Below are positions 10,023-20,923 of a stretch of 25,782 nucleotides of DNA, one piece after another. The stretch covers positions 1 to 25,782 of the forward strand of contig NW_003106355.1 of assembly GCF_000003605.2 (NCBI RefSeq). Reading direction: 5' to 3'. The notes beneath the pieces were generated by a model. It did no database searches. It was not told the DNA's origin and saw only the letters and a list, made by a program, of their open reading frames with translations. The translations under genes and the position numbers were made by a program. The DNA is from Saccoglossus kowalevskii (taxonomy: Eukaryota > Hemichordata > Enteropneusta > Harrimaniidae). Every line of letters starts with the position of its first letter. The first letter of the stretch is position 1.

Positions 10023-11495
10023 ACCAGTGTCTAAGAATACAACTGGGTTTCACACCAGTGTCTAGGAATACAACTGGGTTTCACACCAGTGTCTAGGAAT
10101 ACAACTGGCTTTCACACTAATGTCTAGGAATACAACTGGCTTTCACACTAATGTCTAGGAATACAACTGGGTTTCACACTAATGTCTAGGAATACAACTG
10201 GGTTTCACACCAGTGTCTAGGAATACAACTGACCTTCACACTAATGTCTAGGAATACAACTGGCTTTCATACCAGTGTCTAGGAATACAACTGGCTTTCA
10301 CACCAGTGTCTAGGAATACAACTGGCTTTCATACCAGTGTCTAGGAATACAATTGGCTTTCACACCAGTGTCTAGGAATACAACTGGCTTTCACACTAGT
10401 GTCTAGAAATACAACTGGCTTTCATACCAGTGTATAGGAATACAACTGACCTTCACACTAACGTCTAGGAATACAACTGGCTTCACACCAGTGTCTAGGA
10501 ATACAACTGGCTTTCATACCAGTGTCTAGAAATACAGCTGGCTTCACACCAGTGTCTAGGAATACAACTGGCTTTCACACCAGTGTCTAGAAATACAGCT
10601 GGCTTCACACCAGTGTCTAGGAATACAACTGGCTTTCACACCAGTGTCTAGGAATACAGCTGGCTTTCACACCAGTGTCTAGGAATACAACTGGCTTTCA
10701 TACCAGTGTCTAGGAATACAACTGACTTTCATACTAATGTCTAGGAATACAACTGGCTTCACACAGTGTCTAGGAATACAACTGGCTTTCACACCTGTGT
10801 CTAGGAATACAACTGGCTTTCACACCAGTGTCTAGGAATACAGATGGCTTTCACACCAGTGTCTAGGAATACAACTGGCTTTCACACCAGTGTCTAGGAA
10901 TACAACTGGCTTTCACACCAGTGTCTAGGAATACACCTGGGTTTCATACCAGTGTCTAGGAATACAGCTGGCTGTCACACCAGAGTCTAGGAATACAACT
11001 GGCTTTCATACCAGTGTCTAGGAATACAACTGACTTTCACACTAATGTCTAGGAATACAACTGGCTTTACACCAGTGTCTAGGAATACAACTGGGTTTCA
11101 TACCAGTGTCTAGGAATACAACTGGCTTTCACACCAGTGTCTAGGAATACAACTGGGTTTCATACCAGTGTCTAGGAATACAGCTGGCTTTCATACCAGT
11201 GTCTTGGAATACAACTGGCTTTCATACCAGTGTCTAGGATTACAACTGGCTTTCATACCAGTGTCTAGAAATACAGCTGGCTTCACACCAGTGTCTAGGA
11301 ATACAAGTGGCTTTCACACCAGTGTCTAGAAATACAACTGACTTTCACACCATTGTCTAGGAATACAACTGGGTTTCTCACCAGTGTCTAGGATTACAAC
11401 TGACTTTCACACTAATGTCTAGGAATACAGCTGGGTTTCATACCAGTGTCTAGGAATACAACTGGCTTTCACACCAGTGTCTAGGAATACAACTG
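10023..11495 (+). repeat. 1.47-kb higher-order block, copy B (partner 8230-9704)
   Basis: This is a direct duplicate of 8230-9704 in the same order and orientation, about 320 bp downstream of it. Private changes include GTGTATAGG near 10434, CACACAGTG (one base lost) near 10763, ACACCTGGG near 10933 and GCTGTCACACC near 10972. Its last 420 bp also overlap the block shared with 125-800. Confidence 0.88.
10231..10463 (+). repeat. GACC-to-GACC cassette, 7-unit form (5 of 7)
   Basis: GACC units at 10231 and 10448 are exactly 217 bp apart with the standard internal order. The CACTAGTG unit is followed by TCTAGAAAT, a change shared only with the cassette at 20143. The last inner unit has GTGTATAGG. 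Confidence 0.9.
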
Positions 11496-11750
11496 ACTTT
11501 CACACTAATGTCTAGGAATACATCTGGCTTTCATACCAGTGTCTAGGAATACAGCTGGCCTTCACACCAGTGTCTAGGAATACAACTGGCTTTCATACCA
11601 ATGTCTAGGAATACAACTGACTTTCACACTAATGTCTATGAATACAACTGGTTTTCACACCAGTGTCTAAGAATACAACTAGCTTTCACACCAGTGTCTA
11701 GGAATACAACTGGCTTTCACAGCAGTGTCTAAGAATACAACTGGCTTTCA
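11074..11750 (+). repeat. Higher-order block, partner of 125-800
   Basis: This has the same variant order as the first 0.7 kb of the window, at offset 10949. Differences seen are GTCTTGGAATAC near 11212, a GATTAC unit near 11240, GTTTCTCACC near 11376 and the full-length GAATAC where the left copy has GATAC. It overlaps the end of the 1.47-kb block and the start of the 1.54-kb block, so block borders in this region are nested. Confidence 0.8.
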
Positions 11751-12809
11751 CACCAGTGTCTAGGAATACAACTGGCTTTCACACCAGTTTCTAAAAATGC
11801 AACTGGGTTTCACACCAGTGTCTAGGAATACAACTGGATTTCACAACAGTGTCCAGCAATACAACTAGGTTTCGCACCAGTGTCTACGAATACAACTGGG
11901 TTTCACACCAATGTCTAGGAATACAACTGGGTTTCACACCAGTGTCTAAAAATACAACTGGGTTTCACAACAGTGCCAAGCAATACAACTGGGTTTCGTA
12001 CCAGTGTCTAGGAATACAACTGACTTTCACACCATTGTCTAGGAATACAACTGCGTTTAACACCAGTGTCTAGGAATACAACTGACTTTCACACTAATGT
12101 CTAGGAATACAGCTGGGTTTCATACCAGTGTCTAGGAATACAACTGGCTTTCACACCAGTGTCTAGGAATACAACTGACTTTCACACTAATATCCAGGAA
12201 TACAGCTGGCTTTCATACCAGTGTCTAGGAATACAGCTGGCTTCACACCAGTGTCTAGGAATACAACTGGCTTTCACACCAGTGTCTAGGAATACAACTG
12301 GCTTTCACACCAGTGTCTAGGAATACAGCTGGCCTTCACACCAGTGTCTAGGAATACAACTGGCTTTCATACCAATGTCTAGGAATACAACTGACTTTCA
12401 CACTAATGTCTATGAATACAACTGGTTTTCACACCAGTGTCTAAGAATACAACTAGCTTTCACACCAGTGTCTAGGAATACAACTGGCTTTCACACCAGT
12501 GTCTAGGAATACAACTGGCTTTCACGCCAATGTCTAGCAATACAACTAGGACTCGCACCAATGTCTAGCAATACAATTGGGTTTTACACCAGTGTCTAGG
12601 AATACAACTGGCTTTCACACTAATGTCTAGGAATACAGCTGGGTATCATACCAGTGTCTAGGAATACAACTGGCTTTCACACCAGTGTCTAGGAATACAA
12701 CTGACTTTCACACTAAAGTCCAGGAATACAGCTGGCTTTCATACCAGTGTCTAGGAATACAGCTGGCTTCACAACAGTGTCTAGGAATACAACTGGCTTT
12801 CACACCAGT
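11270..12809 (+). repeat. 1.54-kb near-identical block, copy A (partner 21338-22877)
   Basis: The offset is a constant 10068 over about 50 units, with no gain or loss of units. By eye I found only about half a dozen substitutions, among them TCTCAC against TCACAC near 11378, TGTCTATG against TGTATATG near 12408, GTATCATACC against GTTTCGTACC near 12644 and ACAACAGTG against ACACCAGTG near 12772. Rare shared units include TCTAAAAATGC, AACTAGGTTTCGCACC, GTCTACGAATAC, GCGTTTAAC and CACTAATATCC. The match stops sharply at 12810, where GTATCTAGG here faces GTGTCTAGG in the partner. Confidence 0.92.
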
Positions 12810-13089
12810 ATCTAGGAATACAACTGGCTTTCACACCAGTGTCGAGGAATACAACTGGCTTTCACACCAGTGTCCAAGAATACAACTGGGTTTCACACCA
12901 GTGTCTAGGAATACAACTGGGTTTCACACCAGTGTCTAGGAATACAACTGGCTTTCACACTAATGTCTAGGAATACAACTGGCTTTCACACTAATGTCTA
13001 GGAATACAACTGTGTTTCGCACTAATGTCTAGGAATACAACTGGGTTTCACACCAGTGTCTAGGAATACAACTGACCTTCACACTAATG
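12805..13089 (+). repeat. GTATC-GTCGAGG-GTCTAAG-CACTAATG-GACC cassette
   Basis: One instance of a cassette of about 9-11 units that recurs around twenty times in the window. The order is GTATCTAGG, GTCGAGG, a GTCCAAG or GTCTAAG unit with GGG at 12-14, another GGG unit, two GGC units with CACTAATG, GGG units with CACTAATG then CACCAGTG, and the GACCTTCACACTAATG unit (13074). A private change is GTGTTTCGCACTAATG near 13012. Confidence 0.8.
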
Positions 13090-13676
13090 TCTAGGAATAC
13101 AACTGGCTTTCATACCAGTGTCTAGGAATACAACTGGCTTTCACACCAGTGTCTAGGAATACAACTGGCTTTCATACCAGTGTCTAGGAATACAACTGGC
13201 TTTCACACCAGTGTCTAGGAATACAACTGGCTTTCACACTAGTGTCTAGGAATACAACTGGCTTTCACACCAGTGTCTTGGAACACAACTGGCTTTCACA
13301 CCAGTTTCTAAGAATACAACTGGCTTTCACACCAGTGTCTAGGAATACAACTGGCTTTCACAGCAGTGTCGAAGAATACAACTGGCTTTCACACCAGTTT
13401 CTAAGAATACAACTGGCTTTCACAGCAGTGTCTAGAAACACAACTGGCTTTCACACCAGTGTCTAGGAATACAACTGGCTTTCACACCAGTGTCAAGGAA
13501 TACAACTGGCTTTCACACCAGTGTCTAGGAACACAACTGGCTTTCACACCAGTGTCTAGGAATACAACTGGGTTTCACACTAATGTCTAGGAATACAACT
13601 GGGTTTCACACCAGTGTCTAGGAATACAACTGACCTTCACACTAATGTCTAGGAATACAACTGGCTTTCACACCAG
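13090..13676 (+). repeat. Array segment with CAGCAGTGTCGAAG and CAGTTTCTAAG units
   Basis: No gene is seen. CATACC and CACACC units follow the cassette. Then comes a rare pair, CAGCAGTGTCGAAG (13361) and CCAGTTTCTAAG, also found at 16121 and 25416. A short GGG, GACC stretch (GACC at 13632) ends the segment. Confidence 0.75.
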
Positions 13677-14020
13677 TATCCTAGGAATACAACTGGCTTT
13701 CACACCAGTGTCTAGGAATACAACTGGCTTTCACACCAGTATCTAGGAATACAACTGGCTTTCACACCAGTGTCGAGGAATACAACTGGCTTTCACACCA
13801 GTGTCTAAGAATACAACTGGGTTTCACACCAGTGTCTAGGAATACAACTGGGTATCACACCAGTGTCTAGGAATACAACTGGCTTTCACACTAATGTCTA
13901 GGAATACAACTGGGTTTCACACTAATGTCTAGGAATACAACTGGCTTTCACACTAATGTCTAGGAATACAACTGGGTTTCACACCAGTGTCTAGGAATAC
14001 AACTGACCTTCACACTAATG
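13677..14020 (+). repeat. GTATCC-type cassette ending in GACC
   Basis: It begins with a GTATCCTAGG 32-mer and passes through GTATCTAGG, GTCGAGG, GTCTAAG and CACTAATG units to GACCTTCACACTAATG at 14005. One unit has GGGTATCACACC. Between the CACTAATG units the GGC and GGG states alternate in an order unlike most other instances. Confidence 0.78.
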
Positions 14021-14997
14021 TCTAGGAATACAACTGGCTTTCATACCAGTGTCTAGGAATACAACTGGTTTTCACACCAGTGTCTAGGAATACAACTGGC
14101 TTTCACACCAGTGTCTAGGAACACAACTGGCTTTCACACCAGTGTCTAGGAATACAACTGGGTTTCACACCACTGTCATGCAATACAACTGGGTTTCACA
14201 CCAGTGTCCAGCAGTACAACTAGGCTTCGCACCAGTGTCTAGGAATACAACTGGGTTTCACACCAGTGCCCATCAATACAACTGGGTTTCGCACCAGTGT
14301 CTAAGAATACAACTGGCTTTCACACCAGTGTCTAAGAATACAACTGGCTTTCACACCAGTGTCTAGGAATACAACTGGCTTTCACACCAGTGTCTAAGAA
14401 TACAACTGGCTTTCACAGCAGTGTCTAGGAATACAACTGGCTTTTACACCAGTGTCTAAGAATAAAACTGGCTTTCACAGCAGTGTCTAGAAATACAACT
14501 GGCTTTCGTACCAGTGCTAAGCAATACAACTGGCTTTCACACCAGTGCTAAGCAATACAACTGGCTTTCACAGCAGTGTCTAGGAATACAACTGGTTTTC
14601 ACACCAGTGTCTAAGAATAAAACTGGCTTTCACAGCAGTGTCTAGAAATACAACTGGCTTTCACACCAGTGTCTAGGAATACAACTGGCTTTCACACCAG
14701 TGTCTAAGAATACAACTGGCTTTCGCACCAGTGCTAAGCAATACAACTGGCTTTCACACCAGTGTCTAGGAATACAACTGGCTTTCACACCAGTGTCTAA
14801 GAATACAACTGGCTTTCACACCAGTGTCTAGGAATACAACTGGCTTTCACAGCAGTGTCTAGAAACACAACTGGCTTTCACACCAGTGTCTAGGAATACA
14901 ACTGGCTTTCACAGCAGTGTCTAGAAACACAGCTGGCTTTCACACCAGTGTCTAGGAATACAACTGGCTTTCACACCAGTGTCTAGGAATACAACTG
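14021..14997 (+). repeat. Array segment with divergent ATGC, CCAGC and GCTAAGC units
   Basis: No gene is seen. It contains some of the more divergent units: CCACTGTCATGC, GTCCAGCAGTAC with AACTAGGCTTCGCACC, GTGCCCATC, several GTGCTAAGC 30-mers, AATAAAACTGG units and CACAGCAGTG units. A matching CCAGCAGTAC, AGGCTTCGCACC group lies near 24930, and a matching AATAAAACTGG, CACAGCAGTG group near 23650. Confidence 0.75.
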
Positions 14998-15433
14998 GCT
15001 TTCACACCAGTGTCTAGGAACACAACTGGCTTTCACACCAGTATTCTAGGAATACAACTGGCTTTCACACCAGTGTCTAGGAATACAACTGGCTTTCACA
15101 CCAGTATCGAGGAATACAACTGGCTTTCACACCAGTGTCGAGGAATACAACTGGGTTTCACACCAGTGTCTAAGAATACAACTGGGTTTCACACCAGTGT
15201 CTAGGAATACAACTGGGTTTCACACCAGTGTCTAGGAATACAACTGGCTTTCACACTAATGTCTAGGAATACAACTGGCTTTCACACTAATGTCTAGGAA
15301 TACAACTGGGTTTCACACTAATGTCTAGGAATACAACTGGGTTTCACACCAGTGTCTAGGAATACAACTGACCTTCACACTAACGTCTAGGAATACAACT
15401 GGCTTTCACACCAGTGTCTAGGAATACAACTGG
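14998..15433 (+). repeat. Higher-order block, copy B (partner 7385-7820)
   Basis: This is the duplicate of 7385-7820 at offset 7613, with the same GTATTCTAGG 32-mer, GTATCGAGG and GTCGAGG units and the GACCTTCACACTAACG unit at 15370. Past about 15433 the partner has CACAGCAGTG where this copy has CACACCAGTG. Confidence 0.83.
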
Positions 15434-16097
15434 CTTTCACACCAGTGTCTAGGAATACAACTGGCTTTCACACCAGTGTCTAGGAATACAACTGGTTTCA
15501 CACCAGTGTCTAGGAACACAACTGGCTTTCACACCAGTATCCTAGGAATACAACTGGCTTTCACACCAGTGTCTAGGAATACAACTGGCTTTCACACCAG
15601 TATCTAGGAATACAACTGGCTTTCACACCAGTGTCTTGGAATACAACTGGCTTTCACACCAGTGTCTAAGAATACAACTGGGTTTCACACCAGTGTCTAG
15701 GAATACAACTGGGTTTCACACCAGTGTCTAGGAATACAACTGGCTTTCACACTAATGTCTAGGAATACAACTGGCTTTCACACTTATGTCTAGGAATACA
15801 ACTGGGTTTCACACTAATGTCTAGGAATACAACTGGCTTTCACACCAGTGTCTAGGAATACAACTGGCTTTCACACCAGTGTCTAGGAACACAACTGGCT
15901 TTCACACCAGTGTCTAGGAATACAACTGGCTTTCACACCAGTGCCCATCAATACAACTGGGTTTCGCACCAGTGTCTAAGAATACAACTGGGTTTCACAC
16001 CAGTGTCTAGGAATACAACTGGCTTTCACACCAGCGTCTGGAACACAACTGGCTTTCACACCAGTTTCTAAGAATACAACAGGCTTTCACACCAGTG
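15434..16097 (+). repeat. Array segment: cassette lacking its GACC end, then CCCATC and GTTTCTAAG units
   Basis: No gene is seen. A GTATCCTAGG 32-mer (near 15537) opens a standard cassette with GTCTTGG and CACTTATG, but it stops near 15830 without the usual GACC unit. Near-consensus units, a GTGCCCATC unit, CCAGCGTCTGGAACAC (shortened) near 16032 and AATACAACAGGC near 16076 follow. Confidence 0.75.
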
Positions 16098-16487
16098 TCT
16101 AGGAATACAACTGGCTTTCACAGCAGTGTCGAAGAATACAACTGGCTTTCACACCAGTTTCTAAGAATACAACTGGCTTTCACACTAGTGTCTAGGAATA
16201 CAACTGGCTTTCACACCAGTGTCTAAGAATACAACTGGCTTTCACACCAGTGTCTAGGAATACAACTGGCTATCACACTAGCTTCAAGGAATACAACTGG
16301 CTTTCACACCAGTGTCTAGGAATACAACTGGCTTTCACACCAGTGTCTAGGAATACAACTGGGTTTCACACCACTGTCTAGGAATACAACTTGGTTTCAC
16401 ACCAGTGTCAAGCAATACAACTGGGTTTCACATCAGTGCCCAGGAATACAACTGGGTTTCACACCAGTGTCCAGCAATACAACTGGG
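16098..16487 (+). repeat. Higher-order block matching the right edge of the window
   Basis: It matches 25393-25779 at a constant offset of 9295. Shared rare markers are CAGCAGTGTCGAAG (16121), GCTATCACACTAGC (about 16270 against 25565), CCACTGTCTAGG, ACTTGGTTTC, GTCAAGC, CATCAGTGCCCAGG and GTCCAGC. Unit sequences become increasingly divergent toward the right, as is common at the ends of tandem arrays. Confidence 0.85.
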
Positions 16488-16529
16488 TTTCACACCAGTG
16501 TCCAGCAGTACAACTAGGGGTTTCACACT
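16488..16529 (+). other. Candidate internal array-end to array-start junction
   Basis: This 42-bp stretch lies between a copy of the window's right-edge sequence (ending about 16484) and a copy of its left-edge sequence (AGTGCTCATC at 16530 and at 1). It holds a GTCCAGCAG unit and an irregular AACTAGGGGTTTC unit with extra G residues. What is seen is the edge similarity on both sides; that it marks a junction between two former arrays is inference. Confidence 0.45.
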
Positions 16530-17742
16530 AGTGCTCATCAATACAACTGGGTTTCACACCAGTGTCTAGGAATACAACTGGCTTTCACACCAGTATCCTA
16601 GGAATACAACTGGCTTTCACACCAGTGTCTAGGAATACAACTGGCTTTCACACCAGTATCTAGGAATACAACTGGCTTTCACACCATTGTCGAGGAATAC
16701 AACTGGCTTTCACACCAGTGTCTAAGAATACAACTGGGTTTCACACCAGTGTCTAGGAATACAACTGGGTTTCACACCAGTGTCTAGAAATACAACTGGC
16801 TTTCACACCAGTGTCTAGGAATACAACTGGCTTTCACACCAGTGTCTAGGAATACAACTGGCTTTCACACTAGTGTCTAGGAATACAACTGGCTTTCACA
16901 CCAGTGTCCAGGAATACAACTGGCTTTCACACCAGTGTCTAGGAATACAACTGGGTTTCACACCAGTGTCTAGGAATACAACTTGGTTTCACACCAGTGT
17001 CCAGCAATACAACTGGTTTTCACATCAGTGCCCAGAAATACAACTGGGTTTCACACCAGTGTCTAGGAATACAACTGGCTTTCACACCAGTGTCTAGGAA
17101 CACAACTGGCTTTCCCACCAGTATCCTAGGAATACAACTGGCTTTCACACCAGTGTCTAGGAATACAACTGGCTTTCACACCAGTATCTAGGAATACAAC
17201 TGGCTTTCACACCAGTGTCGAGGAATACAACTGGCTTTCACACCAGTGTCTAAGAATACAACTGGGTTTCACACCAGTGTCTAGGAATACAACTGGCTTT
17301 CACACCAGTGTCTAAGAATACAACTGGCTTTCACAGCAGTGTCTAGGATTACAACTGGGTTTCACACCAGTTTCCAGCAATACAACTAGGTTTCGCACCA
17401 GTGTCTAGGAATACAACTGGGTTTCACACCAGTGCTAAGCAATACAACTGGCTTTCACATCAGTGTCTAGGAATACAAATGGCTTTCACACCAGTGTCTA
17501 GGAATACAAGTGGCTTTCACAGCAGTGCCTAGGAACACAACTGGGTTTCACACCAGTGTCCAGGAATACAACTCGCTTTCACACCAGTGTCTAGGAACAC
17601 AACTGGGTTTCACACCAGTGTCCAGGAATACAACTCGCTTTCACACCAGTGTCTAGGAATACAACTGGCTTTCACACCAGTGTCTAGGAATACAACTGGC
17701 TTTCACACCAGTGTCTAGGAACACAACTGGCTTTCACACCAG
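16530..17742 (+). repeat. Array segment starting with a left-edge-like unit
   Basis: No gene is seen. It opens with GTGCTCATC, the same unit as base 1 of the window, and then goes directly into a GTATCCTAGG, GTCGAGG cassette. Further on are a GTCCAGCAATAC, CAGTGCCCAGAAATAC pair (near 16997-17040), another GTATCC, GTCGAGG, GTCTAAG set (17110-17280), an AACTAGGTTTCGCACC unit near 17383 with its GCTAAGC and ACAAATGGC companions, and two identical copies of an ACAACTCGC unit (near 17571 and 17633) spaced 62 bp apart. Confidence 0.75.
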
Positions 17743-18086
17743 TATCCTAGGAATACAACTGGCTTTCACACCAGTGTCTAGGAATACAACTGGCTTTCAC
17801 ACCAGTATCTAGGAATACAACTGGCTTTCACACCAGTGTCGAGGAATACAACTGGCTTTCACACCAGTGTCTAAGTATACAACTGGGTTTCACACCAGTG
17901 TCTAGGAATACAATTGGGTTTCACACCAGTGTCTAGGAATACAACTGGCTTTCACACTAATGTCTAGGAATACAACTGGCTTTCACACTAATGTCTAGGA
18001 ATACAACTGGGTTTCACACTAATGTCTAGGAATACAACTGGGTTTCACACCAGTGTCTAGGAATACAACTGACCTTCACACTAATG
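17743..18086 (+). repeat. GTATCC-type cassette ending in GACC
   Basis: The order is the 32-mer GTATCCTAGG, GTATCTAGG, GTCGAGG, GTCTAAG (here with GTATAC after it), GGG units, two GGC CACTAATG units, GGG units and GACCTTCACACTAATG at 18071. It feeds directly into the 8-unit GACC cassette. Confidence 0.8.
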
Positions 18087-18334
18087 TCTAGGAATACAAC
18101 TGGCTTTCATACCAGTGTCTAGGAATACAACTGGCTTTCACACCAGTGTCTAGGAATACAACTGGCTTTCATACCTGTGTCTAGGAATACAACTGGCTTT
18201 CATACCAGTGTCTAGGAATACAATTGGCTTTCACACCAGTGTCTAGGAATACAACTGGCCTTCACACTAGTGTCTAGGAATACAACTGGCTTTCATACCA
18301 GTGTCTAGGAATACAGCTGACCTTCACACTAACG
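18071..18334 (+). repeat. GACC-to-GACC cassette, expanded 8-unit form (6 of 7)
   Basis: The bracketing GACC units are 248 bp apart (8 x 31). The extra unit is a CATACCTGTG variant beside the second CATACC unit. Other private changes are GGCCTTCACACTAGTG and an ACAGCTGACC second bracket (18319). Confidence 0.88.
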
Positions 18335-18347
18335 TCTAGGAATACAA

Positions 18348-19049
18348 CTGGCTTTCACACCAGTGTCTAGGAATACAACTGGCTTTCATACCAGTGTCTA
18401 GGAATACAACTGACTTTCATACTAATGTCTAGGAATACAACTGGCTTCACACCAGTGTCTAGGAATACAACTGGCTTTCACACCTGTGTCTAGGAATACA
18501 ACTGGCTTTCACACCAGTGTCTAGGAATACAGATGGCTTTCACACCAGTGTCTAGGAATACAACTGGCTTTCACACCAGTGTCTAGGAATACAACTGGCT
18601 TTCACACCAGTGTCTAGGAATACACCTGGGTTTCATACCAGTGTCTAGGAATACAGCTGGCTTTCACACCAGAGTCTAGGAATACAACTGGCTTTCATAA
18701 CAGTGTCTAGGAATACAACTGACTTTCACACTAATGTCTAGGAATACAACTGGCTTTACACCAGTGTCTAGGAATACAACTGGGTTTCATACCAGTGTCT
18801 AGGAATACAACTGGCTTTCACACCAGTGTCTAGGAATACAACTGGGTTTCATACCAGTGTCTAGGAATACAGCTGGCTTTCATACCAGTGTCTAGGATAC
18901 ACTGGCTTTCATACCAGTGTCTAGGATACAACTGGCTTTCATACCAGTGTCTAGAAATACAGCTGGCTTCACACCAGTGTCTAGGAATACAAGTGGCTTT
19001 CACACCAGTGTCTAGAAATACAACTGACTTTCACACCATTGTCTAGGAA
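18348..19049 (+). repeat. Partial third copy of the 1.47-kb block
   Basis: It is collinear with about 8868-9572 at offset 9480, changing to 9477 after small deletions in GGATACACTGG (near 18895) and GGATACAACTGG (near 18926). Shared markers are GACTTTCATACTAATG, CACCTGTGTC (18481), ACAGATGGC, AGAGTCTAGG and a CTTTACACC unit. ACACCTGGG (near 18624) is shared with the 10.9-kb copy and not with the 9.1-kb copy. The match ends where this copy has GGCTTTCACACCTGTG and the others GGGTTTCACACCAGTG. Confidence 0.85.
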
Positions 19050-19812
19050 TACAACTGGCTTTCACACCTGTGTCTAGGAATACAACTGGCTTTCACACCA
19101 GTGTCTAGGAATACAACTGACTTTCACACTAATGTCTAGGAATACAGCTGGCTTTCATACCAGTGTCTAGGAATACAACTGGCTTTCACACCAGTGTCTA
19201 GAAATACAGCTGGCTTCACACCAGTGTCTAGGAATACAACTGGCTTTCACACCAGTGTCTAGGAATACAGCTGGCTTTCACACCAGTGTCTAGGAATACA
19301 ACTGGCTTTCACACCAGTGTCTAAGAATACAACTGGCTTTCACATCAGTGTCTAGGAATACAACTGGGTTTCACACCAGTGTCTAGGAATACAACTGGCT
19401 TTCACACCAGTGTCTAGGAATACAACTGACTTTCACACCAGTATCTAGGAATACAACTGGCTTTCACACCAGTGTCTAGGAATACAACTGGCTTTCACAC
19501 CAGTGTCTAGGAATACAACTGACTTTCACACCAGTATTCTAGGAATACAACTGGCTTTCACACCAGTGTCTAGAAACACAACTGGCTTTCACACCAGTGT
19601 CTAGGAATACAACTGGCTTTCACACCAGTGTCTAGGAATACAACTGACTTTCACACCAGTGTCTAGGAATACAACTGGCTTTCACAGCAGTGTCTAGAAA
19701 CACAACTGGCTTTCACACCAGTGTCTAGCAATACAACTGGCTTTCACACCAGTGTCTAGGAGTACAACTGACTTTCACACCAGTGTCTAGGAACACAACT
19801 GGCTTTCACACC
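19050..19812 (+). repeat. Array segment of near-consensus units
   Basis: No gene is seen. Mostly consensus-like GGC CACACC units, with scattered GACTTTCACACC units, one GAAATACAGCTGG 30-mer, a GTATTCTAGG 32-mer (near 19535) and GAAACACAAC units. A GTCTAGCAATAC unit lies near 19724. Confidence 0.75.
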
Positions 19813-20158
19813 AGTATCCTAGGAATACAACTGGCTTTCACACCAGTGTCTAGGAATACAACTGGCTTTCACACCAGTATCTAGGAATACAACTGGCTTT
19901 CACACCAGTGTCAAGGAATACAAGTGGCTTTCACACCAGTGTCTCAGAATACAACTGGGTTTCACACCAGTGTCTAGGAATACAACTGGGTTTCACACCA
20001 GTGTCTAGGAATACAACTGGCTTTCACACTAATGTCTAGGAATACAACTGGCTTTCACACTAATGTCTAGGAATACAACTGGGTTTCACACTAATGTCTA
20101 GGAATACAACTGGGTTTCACACCAGTGTCTAGGAATACAACTGACCTTCACACTAATG
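19813..20158 (+). repeat. GTATCC-type cassette ending in GACC
   Basis: Standard order from the 32-mer to GACCTTCACACTAATG at 20143. The usual GTCGAGG unit is replaced by GTCAAGG followed by ACAAGTGGC, and GTCTAAG is replaced by GTCTCAG. Confidence 0.78.
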
Positions 20159-20375
20159 TCTAGGAATACAACTGGCTTTCATACCAGTGTCTAGGAATAC
20201 AACTGGCTTTCACACCAGTGTCTAGGAATACAACTGGCTTTCATACCAGTGTCTAGGAATACAATTGGCTTTCACACCAGTGTCTAGGAATACAACTGGC
20301 TTTCACACTAGTGTCTAGAAATACAACTGGCTTTCATACCAGTGTCTAGGAATACAACTGACCTTCACACTAACG
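20143..20375 (+). repeat. GACC-to-GACC cassette, 7-unit form (7 of 7)
   Basis: GACC units at 20143 and 20360 are 217 bp apart with the standard order. It shares the TCTAGAAAT state after CACTAGTG with the cassette at 10231. One CTTCACACC 30-mer follows, then the array switches into the CACGCC-type module. Confidence 0.9.
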
Positions 20376-20395
20376 TCTAGGAATACAACTGGCTT

Positions 20396-20923
20396 CACAC
20401 CAGTGTCTAGGAATACAACTGGCTTTCACACCAGTGTCTAGGAATACAGCTGGCCTTCACACCAGTGTCTAGGAATACAACTGGCTTTCATACCAATGTC
20501 TAGGAATACAACTGACTTTCACACTAATGTCTATGAATACAACTGGTTTTCACACCAGTGTCTAAGAATACAACTAGCTTTCACACCAGTGTCTAGGAAT
20601 ACAACTGGCTTTCACACCAGTGTCTAGGAATACAACTGGCTTTCACGCCAATGTCTAGCAATACAACTAGGACTCGCACCAATGTCTAGCAATACAATTG
20701 GGTTTTACACCAGTGTCTAGGAATACAACTGGCTTTCACACTAATGTCTAGGAATACAGCTGGGTTTCATACCAGTGTCTAGGAATACAACTGGCTTTCA
20801 CACCAGTGTCTAGGAATACAACTGACTTTCACACTAAAGTCCAGGAATACAGCTGGCTTTCATACCAGTGTCTAGGAATACAGCTGGCTTCACACCAGTG
20901 TCTAGGAATACAACTGGCTTTCA
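20396..20923 (+). repeat. CACGCC / AGGACTCGCACC module, copy 1
   Basis: Marker order is ACAGCTGGCC, CATACCAATG, TCTATGAATAC (20531), AACTAGC, CACGCCAATG, GTCTAGCAATAC, AGGACTCGCACC (20669), ACAATTGGG, TTTTACACC and CACTAAAGTCC. The same module occurs at 22343-22870 (offset 1947), partly at 22869-23180, and inside the 11.27-12.81 kb block (AGGACTCGCACC at 12548). Confidence 0.85.

Noticed and set aside
11849-12073. Open frame of 74 codons, identical in protein to 21917-22141
   Set aside because: The conservation is explained by the whole 1.54-kb block being duplicated at offset 10068, including flanking non-open DNA. It is not evidence of coding selection.
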